DNA of 52,076 nt from Pseudomonas sp. PB106 (GTDB taxonomy: Bacteria; Pseudomonadota; Gammaproteobacteria; Pseudomonadales; Pseudomonadaceae), in NCBI RefSeq assembly GCF_009764645.1, contig NZ_RWIM01000113.1:1-52076 (forward strand), read 5' to 3'. The translations under genes were made by a program, and so were the position numbers. The notes below the pieces were generated by a model. It was given only the letters and a program-made list of their open reading frames with translations, did not search any database and was not told where the DNA came from. Positions 16,388 through 25,854 of the stretch are shown one piece after another (position 1 is the stretch's first letter; every line of letters begins with the position of its first letter).

Positions 16388-17902
16388 ATGCTCGAACAGT
16401 ACGTCAAAAAGATCCTCACCTCGCGCGTTTATGACGTTGCCGTAGAAACCCCGCTGCAGAACGCCCGCCAGCTCTCCGAGCGGCTGGGCAATGACATTTG
16501 GCTCAAGCGCGAAGACTTGCAGCCGGTGTTCTCGTTCAAGATTCGCGGCGCCTACAACAAACTGACGCAACTGAGCGATGAAGAGCGCGCCCGTGGCGTG
16601 GTCACCGCGTCGGCAGGCAATCATGCGCAGGGCCTGGCCCTGGCGGCGAAAGTGTTGGGCGTTAAAGCCACCATCGTCATGCCCAAGACCACCCCCGAGA
16701 TCAAAGTCGAAGGCGTGCGTTCGCGCGGCGGCAAAGTGGTGCTGCACGGTGATTCGTTCCCGGAAGCCTTGGCCTACTCGCTGAAACTGGTCGACGAAAA
16801 AGGCTACGTCTATATCCACCCGTATGACGATCCGCACACCATCGCCGGGCAGGGCACCGTGGCGATGGAGATTCTGCGCCAGCACCCGCAGCCGCTGGAC
16901 GCGATTTTCGTCCCTGTCGGTGGCGGCGGTCTGATCGCCGGTATCGCTGCGTACGTGAAATACCTGCGCCCTGACATCAAAGTCATCGGCGTCGAGCCGG
17001 ACGATTCCAACTGCCTGCAAGCGGCGATGGCCGCCGGTGAACGCGTCGTTCTGCCAACCGTGGGCATCTTCGCCGACGGCGTAGCGGTGGCGCAGATTGG
17101 CCAGCACACCTTCGACATCTGCAAAGACTATGTCGATGAAGTGATCACCGTCAGCACCGACGAGATCTGCGCGGCGATCAAGGATATCTACGACGATACC
17201 CGCTCGATCACCGAACCTGCCGGCGCGTTGGGCGTGGCCGGGATCAAAAAATACGTCGAACAGCGCGGCGTCAGCGGCCAGACCTTCGTCGCCATCGATT
17301 CCGGCGCCAACGTCAACTTCGACCGTCTGCGCCATGTCGCTGAACGCGCCGAGTTGGGTGAAGGCCGCGAAGCGATCATCGCCGTGACCATCCCTGAAAA
17401 GGCCGGCAGCTTCAAAGCGTTCTGCGAAGCCGTGGGCAAGCGCCAGATCACCGAATTCAACTACCGCTACAACACCGGCAGCGAAGCGCACATCTTCGTC
17501 GGCGTGCAGACCCACCCGGAAAACGACCCGCGCAGTGCGTTGCTGGCGAGCCTGACCGAGCAGGGTTTCCCGGTCATCGACCTGACCGACAACGAACTGG
17601 CCAAACTGCACATCCGTCATATGGTCGGCGGTCACGCGGCGCACGTGATTGATGAAGTGGTGTTCCGCTTCGAATTTCCGGAGCGTCCGGGTGCGCTGTT
17701 CAACTTCCTCAGCAAGTTGGGTGGGCGCTGGAACATCTCGATGTTCCATTACCGCAACCACGGCGCCGCCGATGGTCGTGTGGTCGCTGGCCTGCAAGTG
17801 CCGCACGATGAGCGTCACTTGGTGCCGGCAGCACTTGAGGAAATCGGCTACCCGTATTGGGACGAAAGCGACAACCCGGCCTATCAGCTGTTTCTTGGCT
17901 GA
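16388..17902 (+). CDS. ilvA: Threonine ammonia-lyase, biosynthetic
   Basis: This 504-residue PLP enzyme deaminates threonine to 2-oxobutanoate, the first step of isoleucine synthesis. The PLP lysine is K51 in FSFKIRGAYNK. TASAGNHAQG and the phosphate-binding VGGGGLIAG follow. The C-terminal third (from about residue 330) contains two ACT-like regulatory domains (AIIAVTIPEKAGSFKAFCEAVG and HVIDEVVFRFEFPERPGALFNFL), which give isoleucine feedback control. The length equals the regulated biosynthetic type, not the short catabolic TdcB. The DUF2269 gene follows 39 bp later. Confidence 0.97.
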   Translation: MLEQYVKKILTSRVYDVAVETPLQNARQLSERLGNDIWLKREDLQPVFSFKIRGAYNKLTQLSDEERARGVVTASAGNHAQGLALAAKVLGVKATIVMPKTTPEIKVEGVRSRGGKVVLHGDSFPEALAYSLKLVDEKGYVYIHPYDDPHTIAGQGTVAMEILRQHPQPLDAIFVPVGGGGLIAGIAAYVKYLRPDIKVIGVEPDDSNCLQAAMAAGERVVLPTVGIFADGVAVAQIGQHTFDICKDYVDEVITVSTDEICAAIKDIYDDTRSITEPAGALGVAGIKKYVEQRGVSGQTFVAIDSGANVNFDRLRHVAERAELGEGREAIIAVTIPEKAGSFKAFCEAVGKRQITEFNYRYNTGSEAHIFVGVQTHPENDPRSALLASLTEQGFPVIDLTDNELAKLHIRHMVGGHAAHVIDEVVFRFEFPERPGALFNFLSKLGGRWNISMFHYRNHGAADGRVVAGLQVPHDERHLVPAALEEIGYPYWDESDNPAYQLFLG

Positions 17903-17941
17903 ACGGCTACGCTGATGGGCAAGCCATAAGGAAATCTGACA

Positions 17942-18367
17942 ATGGAAACGTTAACGGCCCTGAAAATGGCGCACGTGGTCGCAACCGTGGTCTTGCTGGC
18001 CAGCGCGCTGGGGCTGGCGATCTGGGTTTTTCTGGCAAAACGCAAAGGTGATGCGACGGCGGGCAGCCGCACGTTGCAGCGGCCACGGGTGTTTATCTGG
18101 CTGCTGATGGGTCTGGCGCTGCTGAGCATGCCGTTTACCGGCTGGTGGATGGTCCATCTGGTGGGCTGGCCGCTGGGGCAGACGTGGATTCTGGCGTCGA
18201 GCGTGCTCTACACCGTGGCGGCGCTGGCGTGGTTCTGGTTACTGGTGCGCTTGAATCGGTTGCGCAAGGCGCCGGGCGGGGTCGGCAAGTTCAGTTTTGC
18301 CTTGGCGTTGTTCAGTTTTGTGTGTTTTGTGGTAATTGCCGGGTTGATGGGTGCCAAACCTGTTTAA
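17942..18367 (+). CDS. DUF2269 family integral membrane protein
   Basis: This 141-residue protein has four predicted membrane segments (about residues 8-28, 50-70, 78-98 and 115-137) and conserved-looking H10 and W67 in the first two. DUF2269 members are small inner-membrane proteins of unknown role. It begins 39 bp after ilvA in the same direction. Confidence 0.8.
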   Translation: METLTALKMAHVVATVVLLASALGLAIWVFLAKRKGDATAGSRTLQRPRVFIWLLMGLALLSMPFTGWWMVHLVGWPLGQTWILASSVLYTVAALAWFWLLVRLNRLRKAPGGVGKFSFALALFSFVCFVVIAGLMGAKPV

Positions 18368-18390
18368 GGCTTGAGACCCAGTCGACCCAA

Positions 18391-18482
18391 TCGCTGGCAA
18401 GCCAGCTCCCACAAGTTGTTTCTGGTGCTCACAGCATATGTGTTCACTGAAGATCCTTGTGGGAGCTGGCTTGCCAGCGATA
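18391..18482. repeat. REP pair (REPIN), family B
   Basis: Arms TCGCTGGCAAGCCAGCTCCC (18391) and its reverse complement (to 18482) lie between convergent genes. Confidence 0.9.
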
Positions 18483-18488
18483 GCGGTA

Positions 18489-19145
18489 TCAGCCGCGCAA
18501 CGAAATCACCGGCCAGCCACGCTTCTGGGCTTCGGCAAGGAGATTCGGATCCGGATCCACAGCCACCGGATTCGCCACTTGCTCCAGCAACGGCAGATCA
18601 TTCATCGAATCGCTGTAGAAATAGCTGTCGTCCAGCGAATACCCGGTCTCTTCCAGCCAACGGTTCAGGCGCGTCACCTTGCCTTCGCGGAAACATGGAA
18701 TATCCGTGCTGCGCCCGCTGTAACGGCCATCAACCATTTCACACTCGGTGGCGATCAGGGTTTCAACGCCCAGACGCACAGCAATCGGCGCGGTCACGAA
18801 GCGGTTGGTCGCGGTGATGATCACCAGTTTGTCGCCGGCGTCGCGGTGCTTTTTCAGCAGCTCCAGCGCTTTGGGCAGCATGATCGGCTCGATGCAGTCG
18901 CGCATGTAATCACTGTGCCATTGATCGAGCACGGCCATTTCAGTGCGGCCGAGGATCTCCAGGCAGAAGTTCAGGTACGCGGCGTTATCCAGTTTGCCGG
19001 CCAGGTAATCCTGATAGAACTCGTCGTTGCGCGCTTTGTACGCAATCGGATCGAGGAAGCCGCGTTCACACAGATAGTCGCCCCAGGCGTGATCGCTGTC
19101 GCCGCCCAGAAGGGTGTTGTCCAAATCGAAGAGTGCCAGGCGCAT
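18489..19145 (-). CDS. HAD-IB family phosphatase (SerB-like)
   Basis: This 218-residue soluble HAD hydrolase has motif [13 protein letters not shown] (D7, D9), motif [10 protein letters not shown] and motif [18 protein letters not shown] with the C-terminal Asp pair. A helical cap sits between motifs I and II, as in phosphoserine phosphatase relatives. From memory, the P. aeruginosa homologue at this place (PA0335) has been linked to histidinol-phosphate phosphatase activity, the missing histidine-pathway step in pseudomonads; I cannot confirm that here. It is divergent from rppH. Confidence 0.88.
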   Translation of the reverse strand: MRLALFDLDNTLLGGDSDHAWGDYLCERGFLDPIAYKARNDEFYQDYLAGKLDNAAYLNFCLEILGRTEMAVLDQWHSDYMRDCIEPIMLPKALELLKKHRDAGDKLVIITATNRFVTAPIAVRLGVETLIATECEMVDGRYSGRSTDIPCFREGKVTRLNRWLEETGYSLDDSYFYSDSMNDLPLLEQVANPVAVDPDPNLLAEAQKRGWPVISLRG

Positions 19146-19288
19146 TGCAGTTACCCGCTGATAAGTCTGTAAAAAGGCGATAAGAATACGGTCTTTTCAC
19201 AAGAGTGCACATAAGGTAGGAAGCTTCGTTGCCGCCTTATCAACCTTTGTGGAACAATGCGGCGACATGCGTTTGCGAGGTTGTTGCC

Positions 19289-19768
19289 GTGATCGACCCC
19301 GATGGTTTCCGCCCCAATGTCGGGATCATTCTGACGAATGACGCCGGCCAGGTGCTATGGGCTCGCCGTATCAATCAAGATGCCTGGCAGTTTCCGCAAG
19401 GGGGAATCAACCCTGAAGAGACGCCGGAAGACGCCTTGTACCGCGAGCTGAACGAAGAAGTTGGCCTGGAACGTGAAGATGTTGAAATACTGGCCTGTAC
19501 CCGAGGCTGGTTGCGCTATCGTTTGCCGCAACGTCTGGTGCGTACCCACAGCCAACCGCTGTGCATCGGCCAGAAACAGAAATGGTTTCTCCTGCGCCTG
19601 ATCTCCAACGAGCAGCGGGTGCGGATGGATTTGACCGGTAAACCGGAGTTCGATGGCTGGCGCTGGGTCAGCTATTGGTATCCGTTGGGCCAGGTGGTGA
19701 CATTCAAGCGCGAGGTGTATCGCCGCGCCCTCAAAGAGCTTGCCCCGCGCCTTTTAGCGCGCGACTGA
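19289..19768 (+). CDS. rppH: RNA pyrophosphohydrolase
   Basis: This 159-residue Nudix hydrolase removes pyrophosphate from triphosphorylated mRNA 5' ends and so opens them to RNase E-dependent decay. The Nudix box spans residues 38-60 ([20 protein letters not shown] region), and FRPNVGIIL and QKQKWFLL are characteristic of RppH. Translation most likely starts at the GTG at 19289, because E. coli RppH begins at the same point (MIDxDGxRPNVG) and GCGAGG lies 8 bases upstream; an ATG-initiated extension from 19229 is not needed. ptsP follows 22 bp later, the usual pairing. Confidence 0.96.
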
Positions 19769-19790
19769 CGACGGAGTTCGACCCCGAGCC

Positions 19791-22070
19791 ATGCTCAATA
19801 CGCTGCGCAAGATCGTCCAGGAAGTTAACTCCGCCAAGGATCTCAAGGCGGCGTTGGGGATTATTGTGTTGCGCGTCAAAGAGGCCATGGGCAGCCAGGT
19901 CTGCTCGGTCTACCTGCTTGATCCCGAGACCAACCGCTTCGTCCTGATGGCCACCGAGGGCTTGAACAAGCGCTCGATCGGCAAGGTCAGCATGGCACCC
20001 AACGAAGGTCTGGTCGGTCTGGTCGGCACGCGTGAAGAACCCCTGAACCTCGAAAACGCTGCGGATCACCCGCGCTACCGCTACTTCGCCGAAACCGGTG
20101 AAGAGCGTTACGCCTCGTTCCTCGGTGCACCGATCATTCACCACCGCCGCGTCGTCGGCGTGTTGGTCATCCAGCAAAAAGAGCGCCGCCAGTTCGACGA
20201 AGGTGAAGAAGCCTTCCTCGTGACGATGAGCGCGCAACTCGCCGGCGTTATCGCCCACGCCGAGGCCACCGGTTCGATCCGGGGTCTGGGTCGTCAGGGC
20301 AAAGGCATTCAGGAAGCCAAGTTCGTTGGTGTGCCGGGTTCGCCGGGCGCAGCCGTCGGTACTGCGGTGGTCATGCTGCCGCCGGCCGATCTCGACGTGG
20401 TGCCGGACAAGACCATCACCGATATCAACGCTGAGCTGGCGCTGTTCAAGACCGCCATCGAAGGCGTGCGCGCTGACATGCGCGCGTTGTCCGCCAAGCT
20501 TGCGACCCAGTTGCGCCCGGAAGAGCGTGCGCTGTTCGACGTCTACCTGATGATGCTCGACGATGCCTCGCTGGGCAGCGAAATCACCACCGTGATCAAG
20601 ACCGGCCAGTGGGCCCAGGGCGCGCTGCGTCAGGTGGTCACGGAACACGTCAACCGTTTCGAACTGATGGACGACGCCTACCTGCGTGAGCGTGCGTCGG
20701 ACGTCAAAGACCTCGGCCGCCGCCTGCTCGCCTATTTGCAGGAAGAGCGCCAGCAGAACCTGGTCTACCCGGAAAAAACCATTCTGGTCAGCGAAGAACT
20801 GACGCCGGCAATGCTCGGCGAGGTGCCTGAAGGCACGTTGGTCGGTCTGGTTTCGGTACTCGGTTCGGGTAACTCGCACGTGGCGATCCTTGCCCGGGCG
20901 ATGGGCATTCCGACGGTAATGGGTCTGGTCGACCTGCCGTACGCCAAGGTCGACGGCATCGAAATGATCGTCGACGGCACACGCGGCGAGGTCTACACCA
21001 ACCCGAGCGAAGTGCTGCGCAAGCAGTTCGCCGAAGTCGTCGAAGAAGAAAAACAACTGGCGCTGGGCCTCGACACCCTGCGCGACCTGCCGTGCGTGAC
21101 CCTCGACGGTCACCGCATGCCGTTGTGGGTCAACACCGGTTTGCTCGCCGATGTAGCGCGGGCGCAGAAGCGTGGCGCCGAAGGTGTCGGCCTGTACCGC
21201 ACCGAAGTGCCGTTCATGATCAACCAGCGCTTCCCGAGCGAGAAGGAACAACTGGCGATCTACCGCGAGCAGCTCGCCGCGTTTCACCCGCAACCGGTGA
21301 CCATGCGCAGCCTCGACATCGGCGGTGACAAGTCGCTGTCGTACTTCCCGATCAAGGAAGACAACCCGTTCCTCGGCTGGCGCGGCATTCGCGTCACGCT
21401 CGATCACCCGGAAATCTTCCTGGTGCAGACCCGCGCGATGCTCAAGGCCAGCGAAGGCCTGAACAACCTGCGGATTCTGCTGCCGATGATCTCCGGCACC
21501 CACGAACTCGAAGAAGCCCTCCACCTGATTCACCGGGCCTGGGGCGAAGTGCGTGACGAAGGCACCGACGTGCCGATGCCGCCGATTGGCGTGATGATCG
21601 AGATCCCGGCAGCGGTGTACCAGACCAAGGAACTGGCGCGGATGGTCGACTTCCTGTCCGTCGGTTCCAACGACTTGACCCAGTACCTGCTGGCGGTCGA
21701 CCGCAACAACCCGCGTGTTGCCGATCTTTACGATTACCTGCATCCGGCGGTGCTGCAAGCCCTGCAAACCGTGGTGCGCGATGCCCATGCCGAAGGCAAA
21801 CCGGTGAGTATCTGCGGCGAGATGGCCGGTGATCCGGCAGCGGCGGTGCTGTTGATGGCGATGGGTTTCGACAGTTTGTCGATGAACGCCACCAACTTGC
21901 CGAAGGTGAAGTGGATGTTGCGTCAGGTGAACTTGAGCAAGGCCAAGGAGTTGTTGGCTGAGCTGATGACCATCGATAACCCGCAAGTTATCCACAGCTC
22001 GCTGCAATTGGCGCTGAAGAACCTAGGGTTGTCGAAGATGAATCCGCCGGCGGTCGTCAAAGCTCTCTAA
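19791..22070 (+). CDS. ptsP: PEP-protein phosphotransferase PtsP (EI-Ntr)
   Basis: This 759-residue Enzyme I of the nitrogen PTS passes phosphate from PEP to PtsO (NPr). A GAF domain covers residues 1-160 and is the known site for glutamine sensing. The EI N-terminal domain follows from about residue 175 (VGVPGSPGAAVG). The phosphorylated His is H363 in GSGNSHVAILARAMGIPT. The C-terminal PEP-binding barrel includes GLYRTEVPFM, GWRGIRV, SVGSNDLTQY and ICGEMAGDP (catalytic Cys). It is cotranscribed with rppH. The stop codon abuts a palindromic REP element that may end transcription. Confidence 0.97.
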   Translation: MLNTLRKIVQEVNSAKDLKAALGIIVLRVKEAMGSQVCSVYLLDPETNRFVLMATEGLNKRSIGKVSMAPNEGLVGLVGTREEPLNLENAADHPRYRYFAETGEERYASFLGAPIIHHRRVVGVLVIQQKERRQFDEGEEAFLVTMSAQLAGVIAHAEATGSIRGLGRQGKGIQEAKFVGVPGSPGAAVGTAVVMLPPADLDVVPDKTITDINAELALFKTAIEGVRADMRALSAKLATQLRPEERALFDVYLMMLDDASLGSEITTVIKTGQWAQGALRQVVTEHVNRFELMDDAYLRERASDVKDLGRRLLAYLQEERQQNLVYPEKTILVSEELTPAMLGEVPEGTLVGLVSVLGSGNSHVAILARAMGIPTVMGLVDLPYAKVDGIEMIVDGTRGEVYTNPSEVLRKQFAEVVEEEKQLALGLDTLRDLPCVTLDGHRMPLWVNTGLLADVARAQKRGAEGVGLYRTEVPFMINQRFPSEKEQLAIYREQLAAFHPQPVTMRSLDIGGDKSLSYFPIKEDNPFLGWRGIRVTLDHPEIFLVQTRAMLKASEGLNNLRILLPMISGTHELEEALHLIHRAWGEVRDEGTDVPMPPIGVMIEIPAAVYQTKELARMVDFLSVGSNDLTQYLLAVDRNNPRVADLYDYLHPAVLQALQTVVRDAHAEGKPVSICGEMAGDPAAAVLLMAMGFDSLSMNATNLPKVKWMLRQVNLSKAKELLAELMTIDNPQVIHSSLQLALKNLGLSKMNPPAVVKAL

Positions 22071-22142
22071 AAGATCGCAGCCTGCGGCAGCTCCTACATG
22101 GAACGTGTATTCCCGTAGGAGCTGCCGCAGGCTGCGATCTTT
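22071..22142. repeat. REP palindrome, family C, between convergent genes
   Basis: Arms AAGATCGCAGCCTGCGGCAG and CTGCCGCAGGCTGCGATCTT form a near-perfect hairpin with a ~14-bp loop. The element fills the whole gap between the ptsP stop (22070) and the NRDE stop (22141), overlapping the latter. T-runs at both ends suggest it works as a shared terminator. Confidence 0.9.
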
Positions 22143-22887
22143 AGATTCTGATATCCACCTCGCCCAAATGCCCGCCATACGGCCCAAAACTCCGTTCCAC
22201 CATCCGCCGCGCTCCATCCGCCTGCACCACCAACGCCGTACTCGCCCGCGTCCCGTAACTCTGGCTGGCAATAAACACACTCGACAATAAAGCCTCAGTC
22301 GCCATCCCCACCCCGGTATCCGGCAATTCCGCTTCCGACGCGGTCTGCGCATCGCTTAGCAAATCGAGCAAGCGCTGCGGCTGCGGATCATCCAGCACCG
22401 CGCTTAACGCTGCCTTGGCCTTGAGCAACTTCGGCCACGGCGTATCCAGCCCGGCATTCGACAGCCCATAAACCCCAGGCTGCAACATCACCGGCTCCGA
22501 CATCCGCGCATTGAAATGCCACAGCTCATGACTATTGCCGAGCAGCAGATTGAACCCGGCATATTCCGCCGCACGCCCGACGACATCGCTCAAATAATCA
22601 TCAATCGACGCATCACCGGTCAGAAACCGCGCCACCAATTCCCCCCGTGACTTGCGCGCGGGCGGCTGCTGCGGATCACGAATATTGGTCAGCGCGGCAA
22701 AGCGGCCGTTGGCGCCAATCCCCAGCCAGGTGCCCCCAGCCTCCAGATCACGTCCGGCATGCACATGCGGCGCCTCTGGCCATTGCGCCAGCGGCAAACT
22801 GGGACGGGCGTAAAACTCGTCGCGGTTGGCCGCGACGATCAGCGGCTGGGCATGGTCCGGGCGCCAGGCGAAAACAATCAGGCACAT
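22141..22887 (-). CDS. NRDE family protein (TANGO2-like)
   Basis: This 248-residue protein begins MCLIVFAWRPDH and contains VAANRDEFYARPS, the NRDE motif that names the family, and LVAGRDLEAGGTWLG-like and SHELWHFNA segments. Cys2 at the N terminus is conserved as in Ntn hydrolases, so an amidohydrolase-like fold is likely once Met is removed. The eukaryotic relative TANGO2 is linked to lipid or haem handling; bacterial function is unsettled. The start at 22887 is set by Cys2 and an AAGGA site. Confidence 0.9.
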   Translation of the reverse strand: MCLIVFAWRPDHAQPLIVAANRDEFYARPSLPLAQWPEAPHVHAGRDLEAGGTWLGIGANGRFAALTNIRDPQQPPARKSRGELVARFLTGDASIDDYLSDVVGRAAEYAGFNLLLGNSHELWHFNARMSEPVMLQPGVYGLSNAGLDTPWPKLLKAKAALSAVLDDPQPQRLLDLLSDAQTASEAELPDTGVGMATEALLSSVFIASQSYGTRASTALVVQADGARRMVERSFGPYGGHLGEVDIRI

Positions 22888-23018
22888 AAGGTGGTCCTTG
22901 TGTGTTTTTTGTCCACTGTACGCATCCGGCGTCCGTGCATCCATCGCCAGTTCCGCGAGGGGTGTGCATCCGTTACCATGCCGCTCCGGTTTTGCGGATG
23001 CGGTCTGGGGAGACGGTC

Positions 23019-23801
23019 ATGGAATTTCTGCTCTATCTGGCGCTGGGCGCCTGTGCGGGCGTGCTGGCCGGACTGTTTGGCGTCGGCGGCGGGATCATCA
23101 TCGTGCCGGTGCTGGTGTTCAGTTTCACCCTGCAGGGCTTTGATCAGTCGATCCTGACCCATCTGGCGGTCGGTACGTCGCTGGCGACGATCATCTTCAC
23201 TTCGGTCAATGCCGTGCGTGAACACCACCGTCGCGGCGCGGTGCGCTGGCCGATCTTCATGTGGATGGCCGTCGGCATTCTGTTGGGTGCCGGTTTCGGT
23301 GCGCTGACGGCAGAGGCGATCTCCGGCCCGCACCTGCAAAAGATCATCGGCGTGTTCGCCTTGATCATCTCGGTGCAACTGGCGCTGGACATCAAGCCCA
23401 AGGCCAGCCGAACCGTGCCGGGCAAATTCGGTCTGACCGTGGCCGGCAGCATCATCGGTTGGGCCTCGGCAATTTTCGGCGTCGGCGGCGGTTCGCTGAC
23501 CGTGCCGTTCCTGACCTGGCGCAGTGTGCCGATGCAGCAAGCGGTGGCGACTTCGTCGGCCTGCGGTCTGCCGATCGCGCTGGTCAGTGCATTAAGTTTC
23601 ATGATTCTCGGCTGGCACGATCCGTTGTTGCCGCCGCATAGTCTCGGTTTTGTGTATTTGCCGGCGTTGTTGGGCATCGCCCTGACCAGCATGATCTTCG
23701 CCCGCATTGGCGCACGTTTGGCGCATCGATTGTCGCCGCGTTTGCTGAAACGGCTGTTCGCCGCTTTGCTGTTCAGCGTGGGTCTGAGCTTTCTGCTTTA
23801 A
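23019..23801 (+). CDS. TauE/SafE family sulfite/organosulfur exporter-type protein
   Basis: This 260-residue integral membrane protein has 7-8 hydrophobic segments. The two repeated glycine motifs of the family are present: LAGLFGVGGGIIIVPVLV near the N terminus and SAIFGVGGGSLTVPFLTW in the middle. These mark TauE/SafE (DUF81) permeases, which move sulfite, sulfoacetate or related anions; the substrate is unknown. The start at 23019 has GGGGAGA upstream and begins directly with the first membrane helix. It is divergent from the NRDE gene, with lgt 79 bp downstream. Confidence 0.9.
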   Translation: MEFLLYLALGACAGVLAGLFGVGGGIIIVPVLVFSFTLQGFDQSILTHLAVGTSLATIIFTSVNAVREHHRRGAVRWPIFMWMAVGILLGAGFGALTAEAISGPHLQKIIGVFALIISVQLALDIKPKASRTVPGKFGLTVAGSIIGWASAIFGVGGGSLTVPFLTWRSVPMQQAVATSSACGLPIALVSALSFMILGWHDPLLPPHSLGFVYLPALLGIALTSMIFARIGARLAHRLSPRLLKRLFAALLFSVGLSFLL

Positions 23802-23880
23802 CCGCGTCGCAATCCTGGCTTAATCCTGAGGTGGCAGCGTCGCCCGGGAATTTTGGTTTCAACTCTAACGAGGAGTCGCA

Positions 23881-24696
23881 ATGCTGCCTTACCCGCAGAT
23901 CGACCCGGTGGCACTGGCCATCGGTCCGCTGAAAATCCACTGGTACGGTCTGATGTACCTGATCGGCATCGGCGGTGCGTGGCTGCTGGCGTCGCGCCGG
24001 CTCAACCGTTTCGACCCGACCTGGACCAAGGAGAAACTCTCCGACATGGTCTTCTGGATGTCGATGGGCGTGATCGTCGGCGGACGTCTGGGTTACGTGC
24101 TGTTCTACGATCTGAGCGCCTACCTGGCCAACCCGACGCTGATTTTCGAAGTGTGGAAGGGCGGCATGTCGTTCCACGGCGGCTTTATCGGGGTGATGCT
24201 GGCCGCGTTGTGGTTCGGCAAGCGCAACGGCAAGTCGTTCTTCCAACTGATGGACTTCGTCGCACCGATGGTGCCGATCGGTCTGGGTGCCGGGCGCATC
24301 GGCAACTTCATCAACGCCGAGTTGTGGGGCAAAGCCACCGACGTGCCGTGGGCCATGGTCTTCCCGCCATTCAGCGATCCAGCGCAACTGCCGCGTCACC
24401 CGTCGCAGCTGTATCAGTTCGCGCTCGAAGGCGTGGCGCTGTTCCTGATCCTGTGGATTTTCTCGCGCAAACCGCGCCCGACCATGGCCGTATCGGGCAT
24501 GTTCGCGCTGTTCTACGGCATCTTCCGTTTCATCGTCGAATTCGTTCGCGTACCGGATGCGCAACTGGGCTACCTGGCCTGGAACTGGCTGACCATGGGC
24601 CAAGTGCTCTGCGTACCGATGATCGTCGGCGGGCTGTTCCTGATCTGGCTGGCCTATCGTCGCGCACCGGCAGCACCACTCGCGCCGACGGCTTAA
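23881..24696 (+). CDS. lgt: Prolipoprotein diacylglyceryl transferase
   Basis: This 271-residue inner-membrane enzyme transfers diacylglycerol from phosphatidylglycerol to the lipobox Cys of prolipoproteins. [32 protein letters not shown] and the Lgt signature [17 protein letters not shown] with the essential Arg are all present, followed by RHPSQLYQ. About seven membrane segments are predicted. ACGAGGAG precedes the ATG. It probably forms an operon with thyA. Confidence 0.97.
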   Translation: MLPYPQIDPVALAIGPLKIHWYGLMYLIGIGGAWLLASRRLNRFDPTWTKEKLSDMVFWMSMGVIVGGRLGYVLFYDLSAYLANPTLIFEVWKGGMSFHGGFIGVMLAALWFGKRNGKSFFQLMDFVAPMVPIGLGAGRIGNFINAELWGKATDVPWAMVFPPFSDPAQLPRHPSQLYQFALEGVALFLILWIFSRKPRPTMAVSGMFALFYGIFRFIVEFVRVPDAQLGYLAWNWLTMGQVLCVPMIVGGLFLIWLAYRRAPAAPLAPTA

Positions 24697-24704
24697 ACTA
24701 CGAA

Positions 24705-24725
24705 CCCCGGCGCGCGACGCCGGGG
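24705..24725 (+). other. Intercistronic hairpin between lgt and thyA
   Basis: CCCCGGCG and CGCCGGGG form a perfect 8-bp stem around a 5-base loop in the 50-bp lgt-thyA gap. There is no T-run after it, so it is more likely an mRNA stability or processing element than a terminator. Confidence 0.55.
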
Positions 24726-24746
24726 CTCAAAGGACACAGGTAACTC

Positions 24747-25718
24747 ATGAAGCAATATCTCGAACTGGTCTCGCACGTCATCAAGAACGGCAGCAAACAG
24801 GCCAACCGCACCGGCATCAACACCATCAGCTTCCCGGGTGCGATGCTGCGTTTCGATCTGCAGGAAGGTTTTCCGGCGATCACCACGCGCAAAATGGCCT
24901 TCAAATCGGCCATTGGCGAGATGTGCGGTTTCCTTCGTGGCGTTAACAACGCCGCCGAATTCCGTGCGCTGGGCTGCAAGGTCTGGGACCAGAACGCCAA
25001 CGAAAACGCGCAGTGGCTGGCCAACCCGTTCCGTCAGGGCGACGACGACCTCGGCGAAATCTACGGCGTGCAATGGCGCAAATGGCCGGCGTACAAGCAG
25101 ATCCCGCTGAGCAACAGCGCCGCCATCGAGCAAACACTGAGCAACGGCTACAAGCAGATCGCTCAGGGCGAAGAAGACGGCCAGGCTTACGTGGTGCTGT
25201 ACAAAGCCATCGACCAGGTTCGTCAGTGCGTCGACACGATCATCAAGGATCCGGGCAGCCGCCGCATCCTGTTCCACGGCTGGAACGTCGCTCAGCTCGA
25301 TGAAATGGCCCTGCCGCCGTGCCATCTGCTGTATCAGTTCCACCCGAATGTCGAGACCAAGGAAATCTCCCTGACCCTCTACATCCGCTCCAACGATCTG
25401 GGTCTGGGCACGCCGTTCAACCTCACCGAAGGCGCCGCGCTGCTGAGCCTGATCGGTCGCCTGACCGGTTACACGCCGCGCTGGTTCACCTATTTCATCG
25501 GCGACGCGCACGTCTATGAAAACCATCTGGACATGCTCAACGAACAGCTCAAGCGCGAGCCGTTCGCCATGCCGAAGCTGAAGATCTCTGATCGTGTGCC
25601 GGATTTTGCCAAAACGGGCGTGTATCAGCCGGAGTGGCTGGAGCTGGTCGAGCCGAGCGATTTCTCGCTGGAAGGCTACGAGCACCACGCGCCAATGACC
25701 GCGCCGATGGCGGTCTGA
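24747..25718 (+). CDS. thyA: Thymidylate synthase
   Basis: This 323-residue enzyme makes dTMP from dUMP with methylene-tetrahydrofolate. [29 protein letters not shown] is the N-terminal folate/dUMP region. The nucleophile is C192 in [13 protein letters not shown], and [18 protein letters not shown] and [11 protein letters not shown] complete the signature. It is about 59 residues longer than the E. coli enzyme (264), the extra lying between the N-terminal region and the catalytic Cys (about residues 85-160). The other folate-cycle enzyme, folA, is about 13 kb away. Confidence 0.96.
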   Translation: MKQYLELVSHVIKNGSKQANRTGINTISFPGAMLRFDLQEGFPAITTRKMAFKSAIGEMCGFLRGVNNAAEFRALGCKVWDQNANENAQWLANPFRQGDDDLGEIYGVQWRKWPAYKQIPLSNSAAIEQTLSNGYKQIAQGEEDGQAYVVLYKAIDQVRQCVDTIIKDPGSRRILFHGWNVAQLDEMALPPCHLLYQFHPNVETKEISLTLYIRSNDLGLGTPFNLTEGAALLSLIGRLTGYTPRWFTYFIGDAHVYENHLDMLNEQLKREPFAMPKLKISDRVPDFAKTGVYQPEWLELVEPSDFSLEGYEHHAPMTAPMAV

Positions 25719-25735
25719 CAAGCAATACGCAATAG

Positions 25736-25840
25736 GATCGTTCCCACGCTCTGCGTGGGAATGAATCCCGTGACGCTCTGCGTCACTTTGGACGCGGAGC
25801 GTCCATGGCGGCATTCCCACGCGGAGCATGGGAACGAGCG
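25736..25840. repeat. Four-hairpin repeat element, family D (copy 1)
   Basis: About 105 bp are bounded by GATCGTTCCCACGC and its complement, with four short palindromes in a row: CCCACGCTCTGCGTGGG, GACGCTCTGCGTC, GACGCGGAGCGTC, and a diverged CCCACGCGGAGCATGGG. It lies between thyA and the convergent cadR. Confidence 0.9.
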
Positions 25841-25854
25841 TTATGCGGTGTTCT

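Noticed and set aside
16364..17818. 484-codon frame antisense to ilvA
   Set aside because: Shadow of ilvA; no start signal and no motif.
19731..22007. 758-codon open frame antisense to ptsP
   Set aside because: It mirrors ptsP with His/Gln/Arg/Val-rich composition typical of high-GC antisense frames, and shows no domain motif; ptsP is certain.
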